Assembly (NCBI GenBank): GCA_017464425.1
Contig: JAFUDX010000032.1
Location: 1-64,000 of the forward strand
Reading direction: 5' to 3'
Origin: Treponema sp.
Lineage (GTDB): Bacteria > Spirochaetota > Spirochaetia > Treponematales > Treponemataceae
DNA length: 64,000 nt
The notes beneath the pieces were generated by a model. The model did not search any database. It was given only the letters and a program-made list of their open reading frames with translations, and was not told the origin of the DNA. Within the stretch, counting starts at the first letter, position 1. Every line of letters begins with the position of its first letter. Below are positions 7,546 to 15,319 of the stretch, one piece after another. A program made the translations under genes and the position numbers.

Positions 7546-8382
7546 ATGCAAGTTGACTTTGCTTTTCTCGACAGCGGAACGGGCGGAATTCCCTACATGC
7601 TTTCTCTCCACGAAAAAGTGCCTGACGCAACCTGCGTGTATCTTGGCGACACGGAGCATTTTCCGTACGGCGAAAAGTCAGGCAGCGAAGTCACGGAATG
7701 CGCGTCAAAAGCGATTCAGAAAATCATCGATTTGTGGTCGCCTCGCTCAATCGTTGTCGCGTGCAACACAATCTCCGTTACGGCGTTGGATTCTCTGCGT
7801 GCACGGTTTCCAAATCTTCCGATAGTCGGCACAGTGCCCGCAATCAAAGTGGCGGCAGAAGTCACCAAAAACAAAAAAATCGGCTTGCTCGCCACGAATG
7901 CCACCGTTCACCACCCCTATTGCCAAAAATTGATTCACGATTTTGCGAGCGATTGCACCGTTTCCATGCGAGCCGACCCAAAATTGATTGATTTTGTCGA
8001 AAAAGAATATTTTACGGCAACGAAAGAAGAGCGATTGGCGGCGGTCAAAGAAGCGGCGGATTTTTTCAAAAGCGAAGGCTGCGACACCGTGATTTTAGGC
8101 TGCACGCACTTCACGCACATCGCCGAAGAAATGCGCCTTGCGTGCGGAAGCGGCATCACCGTGGTTGACAGCCGCGACGGAGTTGCGAATCAGGCGATTC
8201 GGAAGATTCATACTTCGACTACGCTCAGTCACCGCACTTCGACACAGCTCAGTGACCATGAAGAACGAGCGGCTTCTGTTGAGAATCTCACATTCTTCGT
8301 CACCAAAGCAAGCGAGCAGGAAATTGCGGAATACAAAAAACTCTGTGAAAATGTACACATTCCGTGGGGCGGGGTGATATAG
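7546..8382 (+). CDS. murI: Glutamate racemase
   Basis: The enzyme interconverts L- and D-glutamate for peptidoglycan synthesis in the cytoplasm. The 278-residue protein has the two catalytic cysteines in their motifs, VVACNTIS (about residue 70) and LGCTHF (about residue 185), plus FLDSGTGG at the N-terminus. About residues 222-238 (HTSTTLSHRTSTQLSDHE) are encoded by two tandem copies of a TTCGACNNNGCTCAGTNACC repeat at 8214-8233 and 8238-8257, a dispersed-repeat-like sequence kept in frame inside the C-terminal part. The gene is monocistronic, with a promoter placed for a leaderless message. Confidence 0.93.
   Translation: MQVDFAFLDSGTGGIPYMLSLHEKVPDATCVYLGDTEHFPYGEKSGSEVTECASKAIQKIIDLWSPRSIVVACNTISVTALDSLRARFPNLPIVGTVPAIKVAAEVTKNKKIGLLATNATVHHPYCQKLIHDFASDCTVSMRADPKLIDFVEKEYFTATKEERLAAVKEAADFFKSEGCDTVILGCTHFTHIAEEMRLACGSGITVVDSRDGVANQAIRKIHTSTTLSHRTSTQLSDHEERAASVENLTFFVTKASEQEIAEYKKLCENVHIPWGGVI
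8214..8257 (+). repeat. Tandem TTCGAC...GCTCAGT repeat units inside murI
   Basis: Two 20-nt copies, 8214-8233 and 8238-8257, differ at only three or four positions and follow each other with a 24-nt period. A related sequence is found in parE at 57242-57260. Because the period is a multiple of three, both copies are read in frame. The sequence type resembles a small dispersed intergenic repeat rather than conserved enzyme sequence. Confidence 0.6.
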
Positions 8383-8424
8383 GTGAGAAATCAGGAATGA
8401 GAATCTTGTCTTCTGTTTCTCCTG

Positions 8425-8558
8425 AATTATAATCTACTTAATCTTGTAAAATTTTGCACTTTAAGTAGATTATAATTATAAAAATGCTTGAAAATCCAAG
8501 ATAATGAAGTTATAATCTACTTAATCTCTAAAAATAATTTATTTTAAGTTGATTATAA
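8425..8558. repeat. Four-copy palindromic element (two long inverted repeats) upstream of ATPase gene
   Basis: A 15-nt unit, TTATAATCTACTTAA, occurs four times in alternating orientation: 8427-8441 (+), 8461-8475 (-), 8510-8524 (+), and 8544-8558 (-, one mismatch). The first pair extends to 17-bp perfect arms (8425-8441 / 8461-8477). Each pair has the same 34-nt centre-to-centre spacing. The last copy ends at the ribosome site of the ATPase gene, so the array probably controls that gene (operator or RNA hairpins) rather than only terminating murI. Confidence 0.75.
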
Positions 8559-8572
8559 AGGAGAGCGTATCT

Positions 8573-9988
8573 ATGGTTTTTGGTCGGGGCAGAGAGACAA
8601 AACTTTTTGAAAGCATCTTAAAAGATGAAAAATCTCATTTCGTTTCAATTTATGGGCGACGAAGGGTCGGAAAAACATTCCTTGTCAGAGAGATTTTTGG
8701 AAATCGGTTTACATTTCAGCATGCGGGGCTTGCGGACGGCGGACTTCAGGAACAATTGTTTGCGTTTGAGTCTTCCATAAAAAATAGCGGTGGCTCGCCT
8801 TCCAAAAAAGTAAAAAACTGGCTGGAGGCATTCGAGGATTTAAAATCTCTTATCATAAAAAGCTCCGAAAAGAAAAAAGTCATTTTTATCGACGAACTTT
8901 CTTGGATGGACACGCCCAAGAGCAATTTGATTACGGCACTTGAAAATTTTTGGAACGGCTGGGCTTCTTTCAGAAATGACATTGTGCTGATTATTTGTGC
9001 GTCTGCGACATCGTGGATGCTTTCTCACATCATTCATAACAAGGGCGGGCTTTACAACAGAATTACGGAATCCATAAATCTCCGCCAGTTTACGCTTGGT
9101 GAGTGCGAGGAATATGTAAAATCAAACGGCTTGGCATTGAACCGCACGCAAATCTTGCAGTTTTATATGATTTTTGGGGGAGTGCCGTATTATTGGACAT
9201 TCTTGAAAAAGGGATTGAGCCTTGCACAGAATGTAGACAGTATTCTTTTTGGAAAAGATGCACCGCTCAAAGACGAATTTAAATATCTGTACGCGTCAAT
9301 TTTTAAAAATCCGGTTGTTTATGAAAAAATAATCAAAACGCTCGCCCAAAAAAAAGTCGGTATGACGCGCGATGAACTGATTGATTTTTCTGGTATCATA
9401 AATTCGGGGGATTTGACAAAAAAACTTGAAGAACTTGAAAGCTGTGGTTTTATCCGAAAATACTATGCCTATGGCATGAAAAAAAAGAATGCCGTGTATC
9501 AACTGATGGACAATTTCACGCTGTTTTATTATCAATTTATGGAAAACAAGCCGACGGACGAGCATTTCTGGCAAAATCAGATGAATACGCCATGCCTGAA
9601 CACATGGATGGGGCTTGCGTTTGAGCGAGTCTGCCTTGAACACATCGACCGAATCAAAAAGGCGCTTGGCATTCAGGGCGTGCAAACTGATGTAAATTCT
9701 TGGTATTGCAAAGCGGACAAAGAAAAAGGCATTTTTGGCTCACAGATAGACCTGCTTATCGTGCGGAAAGACCAAGTGATAAATCTCTGCGAAATGAAAT
9801 ATTGCTCGACGGAATACACGGTGGACGAAAAGCAAGAGCGCATCATCAGAAACAAAATAAGCGATTTGAAAAATCTTACGGGCACAAAGTATGCGGTCTT
9901 TCCCACACTGATTACGACTTATGGAATTGTAGAGAACAGTTTTTCAGGTGAAGTGCAAGCGGTCGTGACGCAAGACGATTTGTTTTGA
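8573..9988 (+). CDS. AAA ATPase with C-terminal PD-(D/E)XK nuclease-like domain (DUF234 type)
   Basis: The 471-residue protein starts with an ATPase core: Walker A GRRRVGKTFLV (about residue 30) and Walker B VIFIDELSWMD (about residue 107). A winged-helix region follows (about 240-310). The C-terminal part has AFERVCLEH, GSQIDLLI and CEMKYCS, the spaced D and ExK residues of a PD-(D/E)XK nuclease-like fold. This is the architecture of the archaeal-type ATPase/DUF234 family, whose cellular role is not established; mobile-element or defence links are often suspected. ATG at 8573 with AAGGAG 10 nt upstream is chosen over an upstream TTG that lies inside the repeat. Confidence 0.85.
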   Translation: MVFGRGRETKLFESILKDEKSHFVSIYGRRRVGKTFLVREIFGNRFTFQHAGLADGGLQEQLFAFESSIKNSGGSPSKKVKNWLEAFEDLKSLIIKSSEKKKVIFIDELSWMDTPKSNLITALENFWNGWASFRNDIVLIICASATSWMLSHIIHNKGGLYNRITESINLRQFTLGECEEYVKSNGLALNRTQILQFYMIFGGVPYYWTFLKKGLSLAQNVDSILFGKDAPLKDEFKYLYASIFKNPVVYEKIIKTLAQKKVGMTRDELIDFSGIINSGDLTKKLEELESCGFIRKYYAYGMKKKNAVYQLMDNFTLFYYQFMENKPTDEHFWQNQMNTPCLNTWMGLAFERVCLEHIDRIKKALGIQGVQTDVNSWYCKADKEKGIFGSQIDLLIVRKDQVINLCEMKYCSTEYTVDEKQERIIRNKISDLKNLTGTKYAVFPTLITTYGIVENSFSGEVQAVVTQDDLF

Positions 9989-10041
9989 GGGGTGTGGGGA
10001 AAACTCGCAACCAGTACAGGGAATTCAGTCAATTTTTTAAA

Positions 10042-10070
10042 TTGAAATTCAGATTCCTTTATTGTACAAT
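10042..10070 (+). promoter_or_regulatory. manC promoter (TTGAAA-17-TACAAT), leaderless
   Basis: TTGAAA at 10042-10047, 17-nt spacer, TACAAT at 10065-10070, ending 6 nt before ATG at 10077. No ribosome site. Confidence 0.65.
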
Positions 10071-10076
10071 GATGTT

Positions 10077-11141
10077 ATGAAAACATACGGCGTGATTATG
10101 GCGGGCGGCGGCGGAACCAGGTTCTGGCCGCTTTCTCGGCAGGCGACACCAAAACAGCTGCTCAATTTGAGCGGAAAGGATTTGATGGTCAACGAAGCGA
10201 TTGACCGCTTGGCAAAAACGGCGGCGAGCGAGGACATTTTTATCGTGACGAACGAAACGCAGGTCGCGAAAATGCTCAAAGCCACAAAAGGGCGCGTAAA
10301 GCGAAATCACATTCTCTCTGAGCCGAGCGCACGAAACACGGCGGCATGCGTTGGCTACGCGGCGATGGAAATCCTCAAAAAATACGGCGACGGAATCATG
10401 GTCATTACGCCGAGCGACGCATACATCAAAAACGAAGAGGAATTTACGCGTGTTCTGGGCGTGGCGGTCAAGGCGGCAGAAGAAAAAGACGCGCTCGTTA
10501 CGGTCGGAATCACGCCCACCTTTGCGGCGACGGGCTACGGCTACATAAAATTCCAAAAATCAAGCGAAGAAGTGCTCAAAGTGCGTGAATTCAAAGAAAA
10601 ACCCGACGAAGAAACGGCAAAAAAATATGTCGAGTCGGGCGAATACGCGTGGAATTCGGGCATGTTCATTTGGAAAGCGAGCACGATTCTCAAAAATTTC
10701 GAGCAGTTCCTTCCCTCAATTTACAAAGATTTGCAGAAAATCGGAAAAGTGATGGGAACGGACGATGAATACGATGTCATCGACAAAATCTACCCCAAAA
10801 TCGAAAGCATCTCAATCGACTACGGCATCATGGAAAAATCGCAGGATGTCTATGTCGTACCGGGCGAATTCGGCTGGAATGATGTGGGAAGTTTCGACAT
10901 GATGGGCGTTCTGCACGAAGCCGACGGCGACGGAAACATCAAAATCGGAGACCAAATCAATGTCGATACCAAAAATTGTATCACCTATTCAAGCGGTCGG
11001 CTCATCGCAACGATTGGCTTGGATAATGTGGTCGTAATCGAAACCGAAGACGCTGTTTTGGTCTGCGACAAAAACAAAGTGCAAGATGTAAAAAAAGTCG
11101 TCGAGCAACTCAAAAAAGAGCGACGAATCGAATTATTATAG
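10077..11141 (+). CDS. manC: Mannose-1-phosphate guanylyltransferase
   Basis: The enzyme makes GDP-mannose from mannose-1-phosphate and GTP for polysaccharide or glycoconjugate synthesis. The N-terminus carries the nucleotidyltransferase signature IMAGGGGTRFWPLSR and the lysine in TPKQLL; the EFKEKP motif lies at about residue 175. At 354 residues it is the short, single-domain form without the C-terminal phosphomannose isomerase. The ATG at 10077 is chosen because the promoter's -10 box ends 6 nt before it. It is followed by a repeat-filled gap and malQ, both on the plus strand. Confidence 0.92.
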   Translation: MKTYGVIMAGGGGTRFWPLSRQATPKQLLNLSGKDLMVNEAIDRLAKTAASEDIFIVTNETQVAKMLKATKGRVKRNHILSEPSARNTAACVGYAAMEILKKYGDGIMVITPSDAYIKNEEEFTRVLGVAVKAAEEKDALVTVGITPTFAATGYGYIKFQKSSEEVLKVREFKEKPDEETAKKYVESGEYAWNSGMFIWKASTILKNFEQFLPSIYKDLQKIGKVMGTDDEYDVIDKIYPKIESISIDYGIMEKSQDVYVVPGEFGWNDVGSFDMMGVLHEADGDGNIKIGDQINVDTKNCITYSSGRLIATIGLDNVVVIETEDAVLVCDKNKVQDVKKVVEQLKKERRIELL

Positions 11142-11145
11142 TTTC

Positions 11146-11272
11146 TATCCACAGATTAGCACAGATGAACACAGATTAAAGATTTGATTTTCGAACATCG
11201 TTCGTGTTAATTTGAGCGATGTTCAACTATGAAATATAAAATCTGTGAAAATCTGTGTCTATCTGTGGATAA
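11146..11272. repeat. Dispersed palindromic element, CACAGAT family
   Basis: The left arm (11146-11177) contains CACAGAT three times; the right arm (11239-11271) contains the inverse ATCTGTG three times at matching spacing, so the whole gap can fold back on itself. An inner pair GAACATCG/CGATGTTC lies in the loop. The same family is found at 19785-19905 and 52595-52665. It separates manC from malQ. Confidence 0.75.
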
Positions 11273-11290
11273 CCCAATAAGGAGAAGAAT

Positions 11291-12907
11291 ATGAGAAAAG
11301 CAGGAATTTTACTTCACCCCACGAGTTTGCCGACTTCGGCGGGGATTGGTACGCTCGGAAAAAGCGCGTTTGCATTCGTGGATTTTTTGGAAAAGGCGGG
11401 CATGAAGCTCTGGCAGGTGCTTCCGCTCGGACCTACGGGCTATGGTGACAGTCCGTACCAGTCGTTTTCAACATTTGCGCTCAATCCGCTTTTGATTGAT
11501 TTTGACGACTTGGTGGAACGCGGCTGGGCAACTTCGGCACTTATTAAAAAGCCTTCTTACATAAAAAACAAGGGCGCGGTCGATTACGGCTCGGTCGTGT
11601 GGTGGAAGAGCCATGCGCTCCAGAAAATAGCAAAACATTTCCTTGAACTCATGACGAATCCCGATAGCGCGGGCGAAGGCTTTGACCAGAATGCAAAAAT
11701 GGAATTCTTCTCGTTCTGCCGTGAAAATCAGTATTGGCTTAAAGATTATGCGGCGTTCATGAGCATAAAATCCTACTACGACGAAAAGGCGCAGGCAGAA
11801 TGCAAAAAAACGGGCACGGTCGTGAACGGAAGCTGGAATGTCTACTGGGCGAAAAAACTCTCAAAGCACGATGAAACGGCTGTCGAACAGTGGATTAACG
11901 AGCACACCGAAGATTTCTTGCAGACTGAGGTGATTCAGTTCTTCGCGTTTAAGCAGTGGCAGGCTCTTCACGAGTACGCAAAATCAAAGGGAATTGAAAT
12001 CGTGGGCGATGTTCCGATTTTCGTTGCTCCCGATTCAAGTGATGTGTGGGCGAACCAAAAATTGTTCCAGACTGGAAAAGACGGCACTTTCACGAATGTT
12101 GCGGGCGTTCCGCCAGATTATTTTTCTGCGACGGGGCAGCTTTGGGGAAATCCGCTCTACAATTGGAAGAACATGAAAAAAGACGGCTACGCATGGTGGA
12201 TTGCTCGAGTCAAAAAAATGCTTTCTCTCGTTGACTATGTGCGAATCGACCATTTCCGCGGATTTGAAGCGTACTGGGCAATTCCGTTCGGAAGCCCCAC
12301 CGCCGAGACAGGAAAATGGGAAAAAGGACCGGGAATCGACCTTTTCAACGCAATCAAAAAAGAACTTGGTGATTTGCCGCTCATTGCCGAAGATTTGGGC
12401 GTGATTACCGACGGCGTGCGGGAATTACGCGATTCAACTGGTCTTCCCGGAATGAAAGTGCTTCAATTTGCGTTCGACAAAAATGAATGGAAGCAGGGCG
12501 CGCTCAAAAATGCCTTCCTTCCGCACAATTTTGAGACCACGAATTGCGTTGCCTACACGGGCACGCACGACAACGACACCACGCAGGGCTTGCTCGCTTC
12601 TCTTGATGAAGAAACGCTCGTGCTTGTTGCCGATTATTTTACGGGTGAAAAAAACACGGTCGAAAGCGCGAAAAAATTGCTTTCTTCAAAAAAGCTCACG
12701 AAAGAATTCATCAAAGCCGTTTTAAAAAGCACCGCCGAAACCGCAATCGTTCCATTGCAGGACATCTACGCGCTTTCAAGCGAAGCCCGCATGAACATGC
12801 CGAGCACCGCTGGCAGCAACTGGGCATGGCGCGCGAGCGAAAAGCAGATTTCCGACGAAAAAACAGCGGCATGGCTCAAGAATTTGACGGTGTTGTACGC
12901 GAGATAA
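11291..12907 (+). CDS. malQ: 4-alpha-glucanotransferase (amylomaltase)
   Basis: The GH77 enzyme moves alpha-1,4-glucan segments between maltodextrins in the cytoplasm. The 538-residue protein has the three catalytic regions: VRIDHFRGFEAYW (nucleophile Asp), IAEDLGVIT (acid/base Glu) and YTGTHDNDTTQG (third Asp). The N-terminal HPTSLPT...GIGTLG motif is typical. The start has AAGGAG 7 nt upstream. It is followed after 5 nt by a chromate transporter gene. A second, longer member lies at 30723-32813. Confidence 0.95.
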   Translation: MRKAGILLHPTSLPTSAGIGTLGKSAFAFVDFLEKAGMKLWQVLPLGPTGYGDSPYQSFSTFALNPLLIDFDDLVERGWATSALIKKPSYIKNKGAVDYGSVVWWKSHALQKIAKHFLELMTNPDSAGEGFDQNAKMEFFSFCRENQYWLKDYAAFMSIKSYYDEKAQAECKKTGTVVNGSWNVYWAKKLSKHDETAVEQWINEHTEDFLQTEVIQFFAFKQWQALHEYAKSKGIEIVGDVPIFVAPDSSDVWANQKLFQTGKDGTFTNVAGVPPDYFSATGQLWGNPLYNWKNMKKDGYAWWIARVKKMLSLVDYVRIDHFRGFEAYWAIPFGSPTAETGKWEKGPGIDLFNAIKKELGDLPLIAEDLGVITDGVRELRDSTGLPGMKVLQFAFDKNEWKQGALKNAFLPHNFETTNCVAYTGTHDNDTTQGLLASLDEETLVLVADYFTGEKNTVESAKKLLSSKKLTKEFIKAVLKSTAETAIVPLQDIYALSSEARMNMPSTAGSNWAWRASEKQISDEKTAAWLKNLTVLYAR

Positions 12908-12912
12908 AAAAA

Positions 12913-13497
12913 ATGAAAACGGAAAATGGAAAATTGAAAACTCTCTGGGAACTCTTCTCCATCTTCTTCAAAATCGGCTTGTGTACCTTTGGCGGCGGGT
13001 ATGCGATGCTTCCGATTTTGGAGCGCGAACTTGCCGACAAGCGCGGGTGGACTACTTCTGATGAATTGCTCGACTATTTTGCGATTGGGCAGACCACGCC
13101 AGGCATTATCGCGGTGAATGTGGCGACCTTCATCGGCTACAAGCGGGCAAAAACGCTCGGTGGCATTGTCGCCACGGCGGGAATCGTCTGTCCGTCGCTC
13201 ATCATCATCACGGTTATCGCAAAATTCATCAGCAATTTTTCTGAAATCGCTTGGGTACAGCGCGCACTCACAGGCATCAATGTTGCCGTTGCCGCACTTC
13301 TCACTTACGCAGTCGCCAATTTCGCAAAAAAAGCAATCAAAACGCTGCTCGGCGTGGGTTTGCTTTTGATTTCGTTCGTGCTTATCTTCGTGTTTAAAAT
13401 CAGCACGATTTGGATTATTTTCGGAAGTTGTCTCTTCGGCATAATTTTGGCAGGAACACGTGGGGAATTTTCAAAAAACGAGGCAAACAATGACTGA
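12913..13497 (+). CDS. Chromate transporter, first half (short-chain CHR protein)
   Basis: The 194-residue membrane protein has the CHR domain motifs FKIGLCTFGGGYAMLPIL near the N-terminus and the FAIGQTTPGII motif. Short-chain CHR proteins function as heteromeric pairs, and the partner follows with a 4-8 nt overlap. The family exports chromate or transports related anions. The first codons (MKTENGKLKT) look like repeat-derived sequence, so the true start could be slightly downstream. It follows malQ by 5 nt and is probably in the same transcript. Confidence 0.85.
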   Translation: MKTENGKLKTLWELFSIFFKIGLCTFGGGYAMLPILERELADKRGWTTSDELLDYFAIGQTTPGIIAVNVATFIGYKRAKTLGGIVATAGIVCPSLIIITVIAKFISNFSEIAWVQRALTGINVAVAALLTYAVANFAKKAIKTLLGVGLLLISFVLIFVFKISTIWIIFGSCLFGIILAGTRGEFSKNEANND

Positions 13498-14107
13498 TTT
13501 CATTATTTCGGAAATTCAATCGCAGTCTGGATTGGGACTTTTGTGCCTTGTGGGGCTGTTTTTTTATATCGGTGCGATTACGATTGGCGGTGGCTTGGTT
13601 GCGATTACGGTCATGCACCAGCTTCTCGTTGATCGATTTGCGCTCATTTCAAATGATTTGTTTTACAACATGGTCGCAATCTCTGAAAGCACACCTGGCC
13701 CTATGGGAATCAATATGGCGACCTACATCGGCACGGAACTCTACGGCGCGGGCGGCGGCATCGTCACTACGGCGGGGCAAGTGTTGCCCTCAATCATTTG
13801 TATCGTGATTATCGCGCGGTTCTTCGGCAAATTCGCAGACAAAGCAGGCGTAAAAGCGGCGTTTTCCACGCTCCGCCCTGCCGTCACAGGCGTGGTTGCG
13901 GTTGCTGCGGCGCAGGTCTTCATTCTTGCCCTGTTGCATCTTCCGCCATCTGTTTCTGACTTTGCTCACCTTGACGCATGGAAAAATCTTGTCATAGTGC
14001 CGAATTTTATTTTTTACCTTGTGGCGTGCGTGCTTCTCTTCAAAACGAAAATCCATCCGCTCTTTTTTGTGGCTGCAGGAGCCGTTTTCGGTGTGATTTT
14101 CTGCTAG
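13490..14107 (+). CDS. Chromate transporter, second half (short-chain CHR protein)
   Basis: The 205-residue membrane protein is the second CHR domain, with [18 protein letters not shown] and the [19 protein letters not shown] motif. The ATG at 13490 overlaps the end of the first half (AATGACTGA), which indicates translational coupling and a heteromeric transporter. An upstream GTG in frame is rejected for that reason. Confidence 0.85.
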   Translation: MTDFIISEIQSQSGLGLLCLVGLFFYIGAITIGGGLVAITVMHQLLVDRFALISNDLFYNMVAISESTPGPMGINMATYIGTELYGAGGGIVTTAGQVLPSIICIVIIARFFGKFADKAGVKAAFSTLRPAVTGVVAVAAAQVFILALLHLPPSVSDFAHLDAWKNLVIVPNFIFYLVACVLLFKTKIHPLFFVAAGAVFGVIFC

Positions 14108-14126
14108 CGTTTTCAAAAACTCGTGC

Positions 14127-14132
14127 TATAAT
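14127..14132 (+). promoter_or_regulatory. -10 box of leaderless promoter, deoD
   Basis: TATAAT ending 6 nt before the deoD ATG at 14139; no ribosome site and only a weak -35. Confidence 0.55.
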
Positions 14133-14138
14133 AAAAGC

Positions 14139-14858
14139 ATGAGTACACATATTAACGCGCCAGAAAGTGCAATCGCGCCCAATGTCTTGCTTCCGGGCGA
14201 CCCATTGCGGGCAAAATTCATCGCAGAAAATTTCTTGGAAAACGCCACGTGCTATAACGAAGTGCGCGGCATGTTCGGCTTTACGGGAACGTACAAAGGC
14301 GTGCCTGTGAGCGTTCAGGGAACGGGCATGGGGCAACCCTCGCTTTCAATTTACGCTACCGAACTTTTTAAATTCTACAATGTGCAGAACGCAATTCGCG
14401 TGGGAACATGCGGCGCAGTGAACGAAAACACTCGTCTCCGCGACACAATCATCGTAAACGCGGCGTGCTCTGATTCGTGCCTGTTGAACCAGCGATTCGG
14501 CAACCTTCATTTTGCGCCCACCGCTGATTTTTCGCTCGTCCGTGCCGCCGACAAAATTGCCTCTGACTCAGGTATCCGTTATCAGGTCGGCTCAGTCGCT
14601 TCAAGTGATTTTTTCTACGACAAAAACGAAAACTGGAAAAAATGGGCTGAATACGGCGTGCTCGGAATCGAAATGGAAAGCGCGGAACTTTTCACGCTCG
14701 CCGCTGAATACAAAAGGCGCGCTCTGGCAATCATGACCGTAAGCGACCACATCTTGCTTGGAGGCGCGACCACCGCCGAAGAACGACAAACGACCTTCAC
14801 CACGATGATGAAAGTCGCGCTCGAAACGATTGTGGAGATACAGAAAAACACGAATTAG
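14139..14858 (+). CDS. deoD: Purine-nucleoside phosphorylase, DeoD type
   Basis: The enzyme splits purine nucleosides with phosphate in salvage. The 239-residue length and motifs [41 protein letters not shown] and the catalytic Asp in TVSDHIL fit the hexameric bacterial DeoD type. The final codons AACACGAATTAG belong to a small CACGAATTA repeat, which has supplied the stop codon. The gene is monocistronic with a leaderless-type promoter. Confidence 0.94.
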   Translation: MSTHINAPESAIAPNVLLPGDPLRAKFIAENFLENATCYNEVRGMFGFTGTYKGVPVSVQGTGMGQPSLSIYATELFKFYNVQNAIRVGTCGAVNENTRLRDTIIVNAACSDSCLLNQRFGNLHFAPTADFSLVRAADKIASDSGIRYQVGSVASSDFFYDKNENWKKWAEYGVLGIEMESAELFTLAAEYKRRALAIMTVSDHILLGGATTAEERQTTFTTMMKVALETIVEIQKNTN

Positions 14859-14878
14859 CACGAATTACCACAATTTTT

Positions 14879-15217
14879 TTATTTTTCCGTTAATTTCTCT
14901 AGCAGCAGCTCAATCCCCTCTTGTGCCGAGAGGGAAAGTTTCTCCAGTTTTTGAATCATGGGGCGATATTTTTGGAATAATTGCATTTCCTGATTGAGAA
15001 AATCTTGTGAAAACTGAGGATTTTTTCCCGCAACGAGATATTCAACCGTCACGCCAAGCACTTCCGCGATTTTTACCGCCGTGTCTGCGGCAGGAATGTT
15101 ATTGGCTCGAATTCCCTTGCTTATATTCACCACATTAAATTCAGCCAGCCGTGCGAGTTCTTTTCTGCTTATATTCTTGAATTTCAGTTCTTCGTCTACT
15201 TTTTCTCAAAAGTTCAT
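14879..15217 (-). pseudogene. XRE-family helix-turn-helix regulator with an in-frame TGA at codon 4
   Basis: From the ATG at 15217 the frame reads MNF-TGA-EKVDEELKFKNISRKELA and continues uninterrupted through a helix-turn-helix (KELARLAEFNVVNISKGIRA) to a stop at 14879. Homologues usually have MNFW at this place, so TGG has changed to TGA (15206-15208). Translation could still begin downstream at a GTG (15133), but that would remove the first helices of the DNA-binding domain. It could be a dead regulator, a read-through product or a base error. It is divergent from a large lipoprotein, with three direct repeats between them. Confidence 0.7.
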
Positions 15218-15232
15218 TTTCAATATTTTGTG

Positions 15233-15300
15233 GAAATATCTATTTTTTATCAGTTAAAAAGTTGAAATATCTAAAAATAAGATTTGAAATAGAAATATCT
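15233..15300. promoter_or_regulatory. Three GAAATATCT repeats between XRE regulator and lipoprotein
   Basis: GAAATATCT occurs at 15233-15241, 15264-15272 and 15292-15300, with spacings of 31 and 28 nt, about three helical turns. The first and third are followed by a TTTATCAG run. Such arrays between a regulator and a divergent target are typical operators; binding by the neighbouring XRE protein is inference. Confidence 0.5.
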
Positions 15301-15319
15301 TTTATCAGTGGGGTATGAT

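Noticed and set aside
11146..11272. CACAGAT units as a small CRISPR array
   Set aside because: The units are 7 nt, inverted rather than direct between arms, with no uniform spacers and no cas gene; they are palindromic repeats.
15206..15208. TGA in the XRE gene as selenocysteine or reassigned codon
   Set aside because: Other genes here use TGA as a normal stop (for example 8-kb and 17-kb genes), the position is Trp in relatives, and no hairpin of the required kind was seen after it.
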